From contig CAMNWW010000010.1 in NCBI GenBank assembly GCA_946566415.1, positions 1 through 20,379 on the forward strand: a DNA stretch of 20,379 nt, read 5' to 3'. Each line of letters opens with the position of its first letter. Within the stretch, counting starts at the first letter, position 1. The translations under genes and the position numbers were made by a program. The DNA comes from an uncultured Lachnospiraceae bacterium (GTDB lineage: Bacteria; Bacillota; Clostridia; Lachnospirales; Lachnospiraceae). The notes beneath the pieces were generated by a model. That model was not told where the DNA came from, did not search any database, and was given only the letters and a program-made list of their open reading frames with translations. This document shows, one piece after another, positions 1 to 7,348 of the stretch.

Positions 1-3
1 TTT

Positions 4-28
4 TCCCATAAAATGGGAGGTTTTTTTA
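4..28 (+). terminator. Possible intrinsic terminator at left edge
   Basis: A 6-bp stem (TCCCAT / ATGGGA, loop AAA) is followed by GG and seven T on the plus strand. It could end a plus-strand gene lying left of the window. The stem is short and the run of T starts two bases after it, so the call is weak. Nothing else is recognisable between here and the terminator at 87. Confidence 0.35.
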
Positions 29-86
29 CGAAAAATTTTTTAAGCGTCAAAGCTGGGAACCGTAATTATGCAAACGGCACACCCAT

Positions 87-120
87 AAAAAAGCACCAGC
101 CATTCTTGACTGATGCTTTT
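87..120 (-). terminator. Intrinsic terminator of the transporter-ribulokinase operon
   Basis: Read on the minus strand, an AAAGCA-CAG-CA stem with small bulges pairs with TG-CTG-TGCTTT and runs into six T. It lies 15 bp beyond the ribulokinase stop codon. It is well placed to end the leftward operon that begins near 6020. Confidence 0.75.
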
Positions 121-134
121 CGTATCCTTATCCT

Positions 135-1796
135 TTACTGCAAATCTACCTCCACCGCTTCTCCCAGGCAGAGATAGTCCTCATACATCTTTTCATACAT
201 TTCCCGTTTCGACTCATCCGGGAAATAGTTCGCGCGGTAAGTCTCACAGTACTCCTTCTGCCCTTCCTCTACCGACGGGAATATGTCCGCCGCCACCGCC
301 GCGTAAATTGCCGCTCCTTTTGCGCACATCTGTTCTTCCTTGCATACCATGATCGGCACGCCCAGCGCGTCCGACATCATCTGCATGATGAACGGCGATT
401 TCTTCGCAATCCCGCCTACCGCGATGATCCGTTCTATCTCAAGCCCGTTATCGATCAGGGAGTCATATACCCGTTTACAGCCAAATACAGTCCCTTTTAC
501 CAGCGCACAGTAGATAGAAGGCGCCTTTGTCCCCAATGTCAGACGATTGACAGCCGCCTTTACGGATTCGTTTAATTTAGGATAACGCCGTCCGTTAAAC
601 CAATCAAGGGCTGTCAGGTCTTCGCCAATACATCCCTGTGCTTCTTTTTCCAGGGCGGGAAGAATCTGCTTTGACAAATATTCCGTCAGTTTTTCCTTCT
701 GTTCCTCACTTAAGATTTCTTCCGGCATACTCATATGTTTTACCGGCCACAATAGCAGTTCCTTGAACCAGGCATATACGTCCCCAAACGCCGGCTGGCT
801 CATCTCCAGCCCCACATATCCAGGCACGATCGAATCCTCCGCCTGCCCGCAGTATTCCTTCAGATTTTTCCCTTTCAGTACCTCAGGATAATCTACCAGC
901 ATTTCCACCGTAGAGGTCCCCACTACCTGAACCAGTGTATGAAGGCCCACTCCTGCCCCGACTCCTCCGGCATGGGCATCAAAAGATCCTGCTCCAACCT
1001 TTGCTTCTGGATTTATACCGAGGCGTTCTGCCCACTCTTTTGTGATCGTCCCGATACAGGTTCCCGCCGGAACCGGACTTTGCCGGTACCTGTCCGCCAC
1101 ATCCCCCAGATAAGGATCCAAACGGCAGAGACATTCTTTGGATGGCAGACCGCCAAATTCACTGTGCCAAAGAGCCTTATGCCCGGCCGCACAAGAAGAG
1201 TGCGCGATTGTATCCGGATGTGTATTTCCGACTAAAAGCCCTGCAATCCAGTCGCAATGCTCTGTCCATGTCCACGCGGCGTCCCGTATCCTCTCGTCCG
1301 AACGTGTTGTGTGAAGTATCTTCGCCCAGAACCACTCCGAAGAATAGATTCCCTGATATTTTGTGTAATCTGTCTCGCCGGAAGAAAACACTTCGTTAAT
1401 CTCCTTTGCCTCTTCTACGGCTGTGTGGTCCTTCCACAGATGAAACATGGCGTTCGGCTCCTCACGGAATTCTTCCAGCAGGCAAAGCGGAGTTCCCTCT
1501 TTATCTACTGGACAAGGGGTGGAACCTGTTGTATCGACCGCAATGCCTATGATCTCCTGTCCCGCCCCTTCTCCGGCGTGAAGGAGCGCCGTTTTCATAG
1601 CCGACTCTAATCCATCTATATAATCCTGTGCATGCTGCCTGTACTGTACCTTAGAAGGATCACAGTATTTTTTTTTGGCCCAGCGGGGATACGCGCAGAC
1701 ACCGTCCGCGACAGCCTTTCCCGAAAAGGCGTCTGCAAGCAAAACCCTCACAGAATCGCTTCCATAATCCACTCCAGCAACTAATTTCCGTCCCAT
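135..1796 (-). CDS. araB: Ribulokinase (AraB family, FGGY kinase)
   Basis: ATP-dependent cytosolic kinase that phosphorylates ribulose to ribulose 5-phosphate. At 553 residues it is full length for AraB. It shows the landmarks of the family: N-terminal DYGSDSVR (10-17) phosphate-binding loop, WKDHTAVEEA (121-130), YSSEWFWAKILH (151-162), GSFDAHAGGVGAG (270-282) with D273 as likely catalytic base, VGTST (292-296), and a C-terminal GGIAKKSPFIMQ helix motif. It is the last gene of the leftward operon, 91 bp after the dehydrogenase, and is followed by a terminator. Its ribosome site is unclear: AGGAAAGGGG lies rather far upstream and AAGAAGGG sits almost against the ATG. AraB enzymes are known to accept L- and D-ribulose and some pentitols. 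With a dehydrogenase and polyol transporter beside it and no araA or araD, the substrate here is probably a ribulose made from a pentitol rather than from L-arabinose (inference). Confidence 0.92.
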   Translation of the reverse strand: MGRKLVAGVDYGSDSVRVLLADAFSGKAVADGVCAYPRWAKKKYCDPSKVQYRQHAQDYIDGLESAMKTALLHAGEGAGQEIIGIAVDTTGSTPCPVDKEGTPLCLLEEFREEPNAMFHLWKDHTAVEEAKEINEVFSSGETDYTKYQGIYSSEWFWAKILHTTRSDERIRDAAWTWTEHCDWIAGLLVGNTHPDTIAHSSCAAGHKALWHSEFGGLPSKECLCRLDPYLGDVADRYRQSPVPAGTCIGTITKEWAERLGINPEAKVGAGSFDAHAGGVGAGVGLHTLVQVVGTSTVEMLVDYPEVLKGKNLKEYCGQAEDSIVPGYVGLEMSQPAFGDVYAWFKELLLWPVKHMSMPEEILSEEQKEKLTEYLSKQILPALEKEAQGCIGEDLTALDWFNGRRYPKLNESVKAAVNRLTLGTKAPSIYCALVKGTVFGCKRVYDSLIDNGLEIERIIAVGGIAKKSPFIMQMMSDALGVPIMVCKEEQMCAKGAAIYAAVAADIFPSVEEGQKEYCETYRANYFPDESKREMYEKMYEDYLCLGEAVEVDLQ

Positions 1797-1887
1797 ACCC
1801 TTCTTTTTCTACCCCTTTCCTTCCTAACCTTCATGCATGTCGCCTATCCGGCGGCGGACTTTTATAGTAAACTTCTAAAACCTAGCT

Positions 1888-2655
1888 TTAGTAGCAGGCA
1901 TAGCCGCCGTCGATTTCCAGGTTAGCCCCCGTCGTATAAGAAGATGCCGGGCTTGCCAGATACAGAATCCCTCCTGCCATCTCCTGTGCAGTCGCCATCC
2001 GCTTTGTCGGACACATAGAGAACCAGATTTCCTGCCATGCCTGATTCGTTGTAGCCGGGGTCATATCTGTACATACATATCCAGGGCTGATGCAGTTAAC
2101 ACGGATTCCATGCTTCGCCCACTCACATGCCAACGACTTTGTCAAATGGATCACGCCTGCTTTTGCCGCATTGTACGCCACCTGCTCCTGCGGATAGTTT
2201 ACAATCGTTCCAGACATAGATGCAGTGTTCACGATTGATCCGCCCGTACCATCCTTGATCATAATCCTTCCGACTGCCCTTGCCACAAGGAACACTGCGT
2301 CCAGATCGATTGCCAGTACTTTCCTCCATTCCTCAAACGTCATGTCCTCGCATCTTACACAGTAAGCGATTCCTGCATTATTATGCAGCACATGGATCGC
2401 ACCCAGTTTTTCTTTCGCTTCCGCAACAGCCGCGTTCACCTCATCCTCCACGGTCAGGTCTGCTTTGATTCCATAAGCTTTTCTTCCTACGGCCTCAATC
2501 TTCGCGGCCGTCTCTGAGGTGTCAATAATGTCGATAACTGCTACATCCGCCCCAGCTTCCGCAAGCGCCACCGCCGAAGCCTGGCCGATTCCCCTTGCCG
2601 CGCCTGTGACTACCGCTTTTTTCCCATCCAATCTGAATGCGTCTAAAATACTCAT
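1888..2655 (-). CDS. Short-chain dehydrogenase, likely polyol dehydrogenase
   Basis: Classical NAD(P)-dependent short-chain dehydrogenase of 255 residues. It has TGAARGIG (17-24) for the cofactor, an acidic residue (D42) after the second strand that favours NAD, NNAG (92-95), and the catalytic S148, Y161 and K165 (YNAAK), ending in the usual IDGGY. The position that is often Asn in NxxG/NLxAVF is Asp here (IDLDAVF). The start was set at the ATG at 2655 because AAAGGGTGG precedes it at good spacing; a GTG four codons upstream overlaps that same site and is unlikely. It lies between the permeases and ribulokinase, so oxidation of an imported sugar alcohol to a ketopentose is the likely role. 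Ribitol or arabinitol are the best guesses, but the sequence does not fix the substrate. Confidence 0.85.
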   Translation of the reverse strand: MSILDAFRLDGKKAVVTGAARGIGQASAVALAEAGADVAVIDIIDTSETAAKIEAVGRKAYGIKADLTVEDEVNAAVAEAKEKLGAIHVLHNNAGIAYCVRCEDMTFEEWRKVLAIDLDAVFLVARAVGRIMIKDGTGGSIVNTASMSGTIVNYPQEQVAYNAAKAGVIHLTKSLACEWAKHGIRVNCISPGYVCTDMTPATTNQAWQEIWFSMCPTKRMATAQEMAGGILYLASPASSYTTGANLEIDGGYACY

Positions 2656-2703
2656 AATAAATACCACCCTTTCTTATTTTAAATAATTGAATTTACTTTA
2701 CTC

Positions 2704-3519
2704 TTATCCTTTCACTGAACCTGATGTCAACCCCTTTACCAATGCCTTCTGTGTAAAGAATCCAAGGATGATCGGAATAATACAGATCAATGTACCGGTA
2801 GCGCACATCTTGCCCCAGAAATATCCTTGCTGGGTCATGTATTTGCTCATATATACCGGCAGAGTCGCGGACTCCGTATAGGTGATCGTCACTGCAAAGA
2901 AGAACTCGTTCCATGTGATGATAAATACCAGAAGCGCCGCGGAAAAGATACCGTTCCTGACAAGCGGTATCATGATCTGCCAGAACGCCTGCCAGCGGTT
3001 GCATCCGTCAAGCTGGGCCGCCTCCACAATTTCCATCGGCACCTCTTTAAAAAAGTTCGTGACCAGCCAGATCATAAGCGGTACGCCCGCGCCGCAGTAC
3101 AAAATGATGAGTGCCAGCGGATTATCTACAAGCCCGATTCTCTGGAAGATCAGATATACCGGAATAATAACCGCGATCGCCGGAAGAAACGTCGTGGATA
3201 CGAACCAAAAATAAACATTGTTCGGGTCTTTCAGCGGAGTAAATACCAGCGCGTAAGCAGCCGGAACAGCCAAAAGCACCGTCACAATCACTGTTCCGAT
3301 CGTAATCATCACTGAATTTCCAAGATACTGGAAAAAGGTATCCGACAGGACCGTTTGGTAGTTTTCCAACGTAGGAGAGAAAATAAATCCCGGCACTACA
3401 ACGTCCGCCTCCGCCTTAAAGCTGGAGATGATCATATAGAAAATGGGAAATACCCAGACGAGTGCGACTACCACTGCCAGTAAGCAGAGAAGCGCATATT
3501 TAATTTTTGCTTTTTTCAT
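2704..3519 (-). CDS. ABC sugar/polyol transporter permease, MalG type
   Basis: Inner-membrane subunit of a CUT1-type carbohydrate ABC importer, 271 residues with about six hydrophobic helices. The EAA loop that docks on the ATPase is clear (EIVEAAQLDGCNRWQ...IPL). The first helix follows a short basic N-terminus. A strong AAGGAGGGT site sits directly on the stop codon of the upstream permease gene (TAAGGAGG), 12 bp before the ATG, so the two permeases are probably translationally coupled. It pairs with the MalF-type permease and the lipoprotein of the same operon. There is no ATP-binding subunit in the window. Confidence 0.9.
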   Translation of the reverse strand: MKKAKIKYALLCLLAVVVALVWVFPIFYMIISSFKAEADVVVPGFIFSPTLENYQTVLSDTFFQYLGNSVMITIGTVIVTVLLAVPAAYALVFTPLKDPNNVYFWFVSTTFLPAIAVIIPVYLIFQRIGLVDNPLALIILYCGAGVPLMIWLVTNFFKEVPMEIVEAAQLDGCNRWQAFWQIMIPLVRNGIFSAALLVFIITWNEFFFAVTITYTESATLPVYMSKYMTQQGYFWGKMCATGTLICIIPIILGFFTQKALVKGLTSGSVKG

Positions 3520-3531
3520 CCCGCACCCTCC

Positions 3532-4410
3532 TTACTCTTCGTCCTTGTTGGTCGCTTTGAAAAACTTCTGTGTGATAAATAAAGTGATCGCTACCGTGAC
3601 CACCGCGATCGCCGCCGCTCTTCCCACAGACCAGTCGTAGAAAACGGTCCGGTAGGTCAGATACGGGAGGTTCGCTGAGCTGACTCCCGGTCCGCCCTGC
3701 GTCGTCACATAGACAAGACCGAACACCTTTAAGATATTGATCAACCCCAGCGTCATCGCAGTGATAATATGTTTCTTTATAATCGGTATATCAATGGAAA
3801 CCAATCGCCTGAATCCGTTTGCCCCGTCGATCTTGGCGCTCTCAATCACATCGTCCGGGATATTCTGGAGGCCCGCCATAATTATAAGGAAGAAAAACGG
3901 GGTCCACTGCCATATAATCAGAATCACAACCGTAGCCAGCGAATGTTTTCCAAAGAAATCAATCGGCTGAAAACCAAAAAATTTACTTATGTAATAATTA
4001 AGTCCCATGCTCGGATTAAGCAGCAACGTTTTCCAGACAATACCCACCACAGAATCCATGACAAAATAGGGCATTACCAGAAGAGTCCTGAAAAAATATC
4101 CGCCGGGGAATTTCCTGTTGAACAGTACGCCGAGAAGAATCGCCAGTACTGTACATAACACCAGACACACGACAATAATGATAAGCGTATTTTTAAGTAC
4201 AATATAAAAATTCTTGGCCGTTAAAACATCTACAAAGTTTTTAATCCCATTAAATTTAATTCCAAGGTCCGGCCTTTTTACATTCCATTTTAAGAAAGAA
4301 AAAATAATCGTGACCACAAAAGGAATCTGTGTCACCGCCGCGACAAAAATGACAGCCGGAAGCAGGACTCTGGTACTGTGGTCTTTCTTTTTTGTATTTG
4401 CTTTATTCAT
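3532..4410 (-). CDS. ABC sugar/polyol transporter permease, MalF type
   Basis: First permease of the CUT1-type importer, 292 residues. A basic N-terminus leads into a hydrophobic helix and several further membrane helices. The cytoplasmic EAA loop reads IESAKIDGANGFRR...DIPII, a normal variant of EAA---G. Near the end it carries TQGGPGVSSANLPYLTYR, a segment usual in MalF-like permeases. The ATG is preceded by GGTGAGG at about 9 bp. It is separated from the solute-binding protein gene by 81 bp that hold a stable stem-loop, which would let the lipoprotein be made in excess over the permeases. Confidence 0.9.
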   Translation of the reverse strand: MNKANTKKKDHSTRVLLPAVIFVAAVTQIPFVVTIIFSFLKWNVKRPDLGIKFNGIKNFVDVLTAKNFYIVLKNTLIIIVVCLVLCTVLAILLGVLFNRKFPGGYFFRTLLVMPYFVMDSVVGIVWKTLLLNPSMGLNYYISKFFGFQPIDFFGKHSLATVVILIIWQWTPFFFLIIMAGLQNIPDDVIESAKIDGANGFRRLVSIDIPIIKKHIITAMTLGLINILKVFGLVYVTTQGGPGVSSANLPYLTYRTVFYDWSVGRAAAIAVVTVAITLFITQKFFKATNKDEE

Positions 4411-4446
4411 TCAGGATTTCCTCACCAACTTTCTTTACTTCTATGG

Positions 4447-4472
4447 AAAGAGCCGGCTTTTGCCAGCTCTTT
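4447..4472 (-). promoter_or_regulatory. Intercistronic stem-loop after solute-binding protein gene
   Basis: An 11-bp stem (AAAGAGCTGGC / GCCGGCTCTTT) closes an AAAA loop in the minus-strand RNA. One pair is U-G in the minus transcript but would be a C-A mismatch in a plus transcript, so it is strand-specific. There is no proper run of T after it, so it is more likely a 3'-end stabiliser or partial terminator than a full stop. Such elements are common between binding-protein and permease genes. Confidence 0.7.
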
Positions 4473-4491
4473 CTGAAGTTTAGCCCTATGT

Positions 4492-5892
4492 CTAATCTCT
4501 GTAACCGCCGTCTTCTGCGGCTGTATCGATTGCGCTCTGGCAGTCTGCGATGCAGGCGTCAAGATCTTTCTGTCCGCTGACATAAGAAGCAAGTTCTGCC
4601 GCGAGTGTCTCGCCCCACGAAGAGTACTCCGGAAGGTTCGGAAGTGAATTTCCTGTATACGGCGTATCCTCGATTGCCGGATGGATAGCGTCCGCCGTCT
4701 CGATCGCGATCTTTGTGGTCGCCGCAAAGTCGCACGCATCCAGGTATTCCTGGTTCTCATATGTAGAAACTCTGGTTCCGGAAGGAGTAGACGGGAATCC
4801 TTTTTCTTCCTGAACTAATTTCACATATTCTTTGCTCGTCGCCCATCTAAGGAAATCAAACGCCGCGTCTTTGTTCTTGGATCCTGCCGTAATCGCGATT
4901 CCCCATCCGCCGATCGTTCCGGTATTTTCTTTCTTAGCTGTCGGAGCCGGCGCATATCCTACCTTTCCTTTCACGTCAGAGTCGTCTTTTGCAAATGTTC
5001 CCGCAGATACGGTCGCGTCATAGTAAATCGCCGCTTTGCCCTGTGCAAACAGATTCAGGCATTCAGTGTAACCACAAGTTGTCGGGCTGTCCTCCGCAAC
5101 TGTGAGAAGTTTTTTGTAGAATTCCCATGCTTCTTTTACTTCTGGCGTGTCATAGGTTGCATTCCAGTCCATATCATAATATTGTCCGCCGAACGCATTC
5201 ATGATGGAACCGAAGATGTACATATTCTCTCCATACCCCGCAAGTCCGCGAATCGCAATGCCCGCTACGCCGTTCGCCTTGTCGTCGCACTGTGACGCAA
5301 GATCGTAAATGTCTTCCCATGTCGGATTCTCCGGCATCGTCAGATTCTTTGATTCAAATATTTCTTTATTGTAGCAGATCATAGTAGACTCTGAATAAAA
5401 TGGAAGCGCCGCCAATCCTTTTGTCTCTGAAGAACATGAAGTCCTTACAGACTGGAAGACATCATCCAGATCATACTCGCTCTTCTCTTCATCAGAAAGA
5501 GCGTCGAACATCGGATCAAGAGCCTCTGTCCAGCCATTGTCAAGATATGTACCCATATCGCTTGTTCCCAAAGTAACCAGATCGTACTCTCCTCCGCCTA
5601 ACCCTACGTCCTGCGTAATCTTAGAACGGATCTCATTCTCGGAGAGGATCGTAAACGTAACTTTCGTCCCTGTCTCTTCTGTATATTTTTTTGAGAGTTC
5701 TTCCATAATTACCATCGCGTCGTTATTTACACTGGCAACCTTAATCTCGCCTGCGTCGCCGCTTTCCTCTGTCTCTTTACCATCGCTGCCCGAATCCTTA
5801 TTATCGGATCCGGAGTCTGAACCGCCGCAGCCGACGAACATCGTGCCGACCATAGCTGTCGCCAAAATCAAGCTTAAAACTTTCTTCTTCAT
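4492..5892 (-). CDS. Carbohydrate ABC transporter substrate-binding lipoprotein
   Basis: Extracellular family-1 solute-binding protein, 466 residues, that would capture the sugar or polyol and hand it to the two downstream permeases. It starts with a lipoprotein signal peptide (MKKKVLSLILATAMVG) and a lipobox ending at C22 (FVGC). A Gly/Ser/Asp/Lys/Glu-rich tether (23-50) follows and then the bilobed domain, beginning IKVASVNNDAMV. The stretch GTIGGWGIAITAGSKNKDAAFDF is typical of the C-terminal lobe hinge region. The ATG has AAGGAG at about 7 bp. It is the first gene of the leftward operon, with a 5' leader of roughly 125 nt from the predicted promoter. The ligand cannot be read from the sequence; the neighbouring enzymes suggest a pentitol. 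Confidence 0.9.
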   Translation of the reverse strand: MKKKVLSLILATAMVGTMFVGCGGSDSGSDNKDSGSDGKETEESGDAGEIKVASVNNDAMVIMEELSKKYTEETGTKVTFTILSENEIRSKITQDVGLGGGEYDLVTLGTSDMGTYLDNGWTEALDPMFDALSDEEKSEYDLDDVFQSVRTSCSSETKGLAALPFYSESTMICYNKEIFESKNLTMPENPTWEDIYDLASQCDDKANGVAGIAIRGLAGYGENMYIFGSIMNAFGGQYYDMDWNATYDTPEVKEAWEFYKKLLTVAEDSPTTCGYTECLNLFAQGKAAIYYDATVSAGTFAKDDSDVKGKVGYAPAPTAKKENTGTIGGWGIAITAGSKNKDAAFDFLRWATSKEYVKLVQEEKGFPSTPSGTRVSTYENQEYLDACDFAATTKIAIETADAIHPAIEDTPYTGNSLPNLPEYSSWGETLAAELASYVSGQKDLDACIADCQSAIDTAAEDGGYRD

Positions 5893-5964
5893 TCTTCTTC
5901 TCCTTTTTCACTGTTTTTTGTTGCTTTTTTCACGAAACCTTTTTGCAAATAAAATAGCATTTTT

Positions 5965-5978
5965 GTTTTCCGGAAAAC
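5965..5978. promoter_or_regulatory. Perfect 14-bp palindrome, candidate operator
   Basis: GTTTTCCGGAAAAC is a perfect palindrome with an AT-rich arm on each side and a CCGG centre. It lies about 40-50 bp downstream of the predicted start of the leftward transcript, between promoter and solute-binding protein gene. That is a plausible roadblock position for a repressor, with the ROK regulator at 8923-10179 as first candidate. No second copy was found in the window, so the link is inference. Confidence 0.5.
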
Positions 5979-6024
5979 TTTTCTATTTATTAAGGTTTAT
6001 TACGTGAACTTTTTCTGTATTTCT

Positions 6025-6053
6025 ACGATACCACTTATCTATACGTCTGTCAA
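6025..6053 (-). promoter_or_regulatory. Sigma-A promoter of the transporter-ribulokinase operon
   Basis: A perfect -35 TTGACA is separated by 17 bp from TATCGT, which is preceded by TGG and so forms an extended -10. Transcription would start near 6018 and run leftward to the solute-binding protein gene. Confidence 0.75.
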
Positions 6054-6142
6054 CCTGTTTTGTAGCTAATTTTCACAGTTTTTTTTGATTTAGATTGTTA
6101 TTTTTTTGCCAATTTTAAGTTATTTTTTCTTTTATTTATTGG

Positions 6143-6171
6143 TTGTGTATTGCATTTTGATGTGCTATAAT
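6143..6171 (+). promoter_or_regulatory. Sigma-A promoter of the dehydrogenase-kinase operon
   Basis: TTGTGT, a 17-bp spacer and a perfect TATAAT preceded by TGC (extended -10). The start would be near 6178, giving a leader of about 80 nt before the dehydrogenase ATG at 6257. Confidence 0.75.
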
Positions 6172-6190
6172 TTGTTTACATAATATACTT

Positions 6191-6215
6191 TATGCATTTT
6201 TGAGCAATATGCATA
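6191..6215. repeat. Short inverted repeat in rightward leader, possible operator
   Basis: TATGCAT and ATGCATA are separated by 11 bp just downstream of the predicted rightward transcription start. This could be a binding site for a dimeric regulator. ATGCAT is itself palindromic, so chance is a real alternative. Confidence 0.3.
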
Positions 6216-6256
6216 GAGGATTTAAGTTTATTAAAAAAACCGAAAGGAGTGTATTT

Positions 6257-7324
6257 ATGGAAATTCCCAAGAAAATGAGGGCCGCTGTCATGAACGAGGT
6301 CGGTAAGCTAGATTTCCAGATGATCGACGTACCAAAGGTAAAAGATGACTGCGTATTAGTAAAACTTGATTATGTAGGAGTCTGCGGCTCTGACTCCCAT
6401 TTGTTTGAACACGGTTTTATCGGAGAAAACCATGTGACTGAGCCGATGGTCCTTGGCCATGAACCGGGCGGCGTTGTCGCCGCTGTAGGAAAAAACGTTA
6501 CCTCTTTAAAGCCGGGCGACAGGGTTGCCGTTGAACCAGGCGTTCCCTGCTGGGAGTGCGATTTCTGTAAACAGGGGAAATACAACCTCTGCCCAAATGT
6601 TTATTTCTACGCCTCCCTCCCAGTTACGGAAGGATGTTTTGCAGAGTATATCGCGCACCCGGCGAATCTGTGTTACAAGCTTCCTGATAATGTAACCACG
6701 CTGGAAGGCGCTTTGATGGAGCCGCTCGCAGTCGGTTTCCATGCCGCAAGGCAGTCCGGAGCCTTTGTAGGTTCCTCCGCCGTTATTCTTGGTTCCGGCT
6801 GTATCGGGCTTGTGACGATGCTTTCTTTATTAAGTATGGGGGTCAAAAATATCACTGTAGTAGACGTTATGCAGAACCGATTGGAAAAAGCTCTGGAACT
6901 GGGCGCCGCGCATATAGTCAATGCCGCCGAATGTGATCCGGTAAAAAAAGTGCGCGAAATCACCGGAGGCGGGGCAGATTTTTCTTTCGAGACAGCCGGG
7001 AACGCGACTACATTGTTCCAGATCGCAAAAATGACCAAGAGGGGCGGGACCATCACTCTCGTAGGATATACAAGTTCCGGCAAAGCTGAGCTTAACGTAA
7101 ACTGGATCATCGACAATGAAATGTCGATTAAGACTGTGTTCCGTTACCGCAACCATTATCCGACAATCATAAAAGCTGTTTCCGACGGCATCATTCCATT
7201 AAAAAAGATCGCTTCCGATATTTTTGAATTTGAAGATATTCAAAAAGGAATGGAATATGCTATTCATAATAAGAGTATGGTAACCAAAGCAGTGATACGC
7301 ATCAATCCTGACGCCGAGCGTTAG
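6257..7324 (+). CDS. Zinc medium-chain dehydrogenase, polyol (sorbitol/xylitol-type)
   Basis: NAD-dependent polyol dehydrogenase of the medium-chain zinc family, 355 residues. The catalytic zinc ligands are visible as C43 (VCGSD), H68/E69 (GHEPGG) and E155 (LMEPLAVG). The structural zinc site has four cysteines, C98, C101, C104 and C112. The Rossmann motif is GSGCIG (179-184), and D203 after the next strand indicates NAD rather than NADP. The start at 6257 was chosen because AAGGAG lies 8 bp upstream; the reading frame extends 19 codons further with no ribosome site. It probably oxidises a polyol such as xylitol, D-arabinitol or sorbitol to a 2-ketose for the kinase 24 bp downstream. Sequence alone does not separate these substrates. 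Confidence 0.88.
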   Translation: MEIPKKMRAAVMNEVGKLDFQMIDVPKVKDDCVLVKLDYVGVCGSDSHLFEHGFIGENHVTEPMVLGHEPGGVVAAVGKNVTSLKPGDRVAVEPGVPCWECDFCKQGKYNLCPNVYFYASLPVTEGCFAEYIAHPANLCYKLPDNVTTLEGALMEPLAVGFHAARQSGAFVGSSAVILGSGCIGLVTMLSLLSMGVKNITVVDVMQNRLEKALELGAAHIVNAAECDPVKKVREITGGGADFSFETAGNATTLFQIAKMTKRGGTITLVGYTSSGKAELNVNWIIDNEMSIKTVFRYRNHYPTIIKAVSDGIIPLKKIASDIFEFEDIQKGMEYAIHNKSMVTKAVIRINPDAER

Positions 7325-7348
7325 TTCTTCAGAAGAGGAGGATACTTT

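Larger units (their letters stand above)
5893..6256. other. Divergent regulatory region of the polyol locus
   Basis: This 364-bp, very AT-rich gap separates the two divergent catabolic units. It holds one good promoter in each direction, a perfect 14-bp palindrome in the leftward leader, and an ATGCAT inverted repeat in the rightward leader. I looked for a catabolite-responsive element of the TGWAANCGNTNWCA type and saw no convincing one. Confidence 0.7.

Noticed and set aside
939..1610. Several plus-strand frames opposite ribulokinase
   Set aside because: They are antisense shadows of a strongly conserved gene and show no family motifs or ribosome sites.
1797..1887. GCC-GGATA-GGC stem between dehydrogenase and ribulokinase genes
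   Set aside because: Only a few base pairs and no T run, so there is no basis to call an attenuator.
2827..3315. 162-codon plus-strand frame opposite the permease gene
   Set aside because: Its composition is basic and repetitive, as expected from the complement of a membrane protein gene; no motif or start site is seen.
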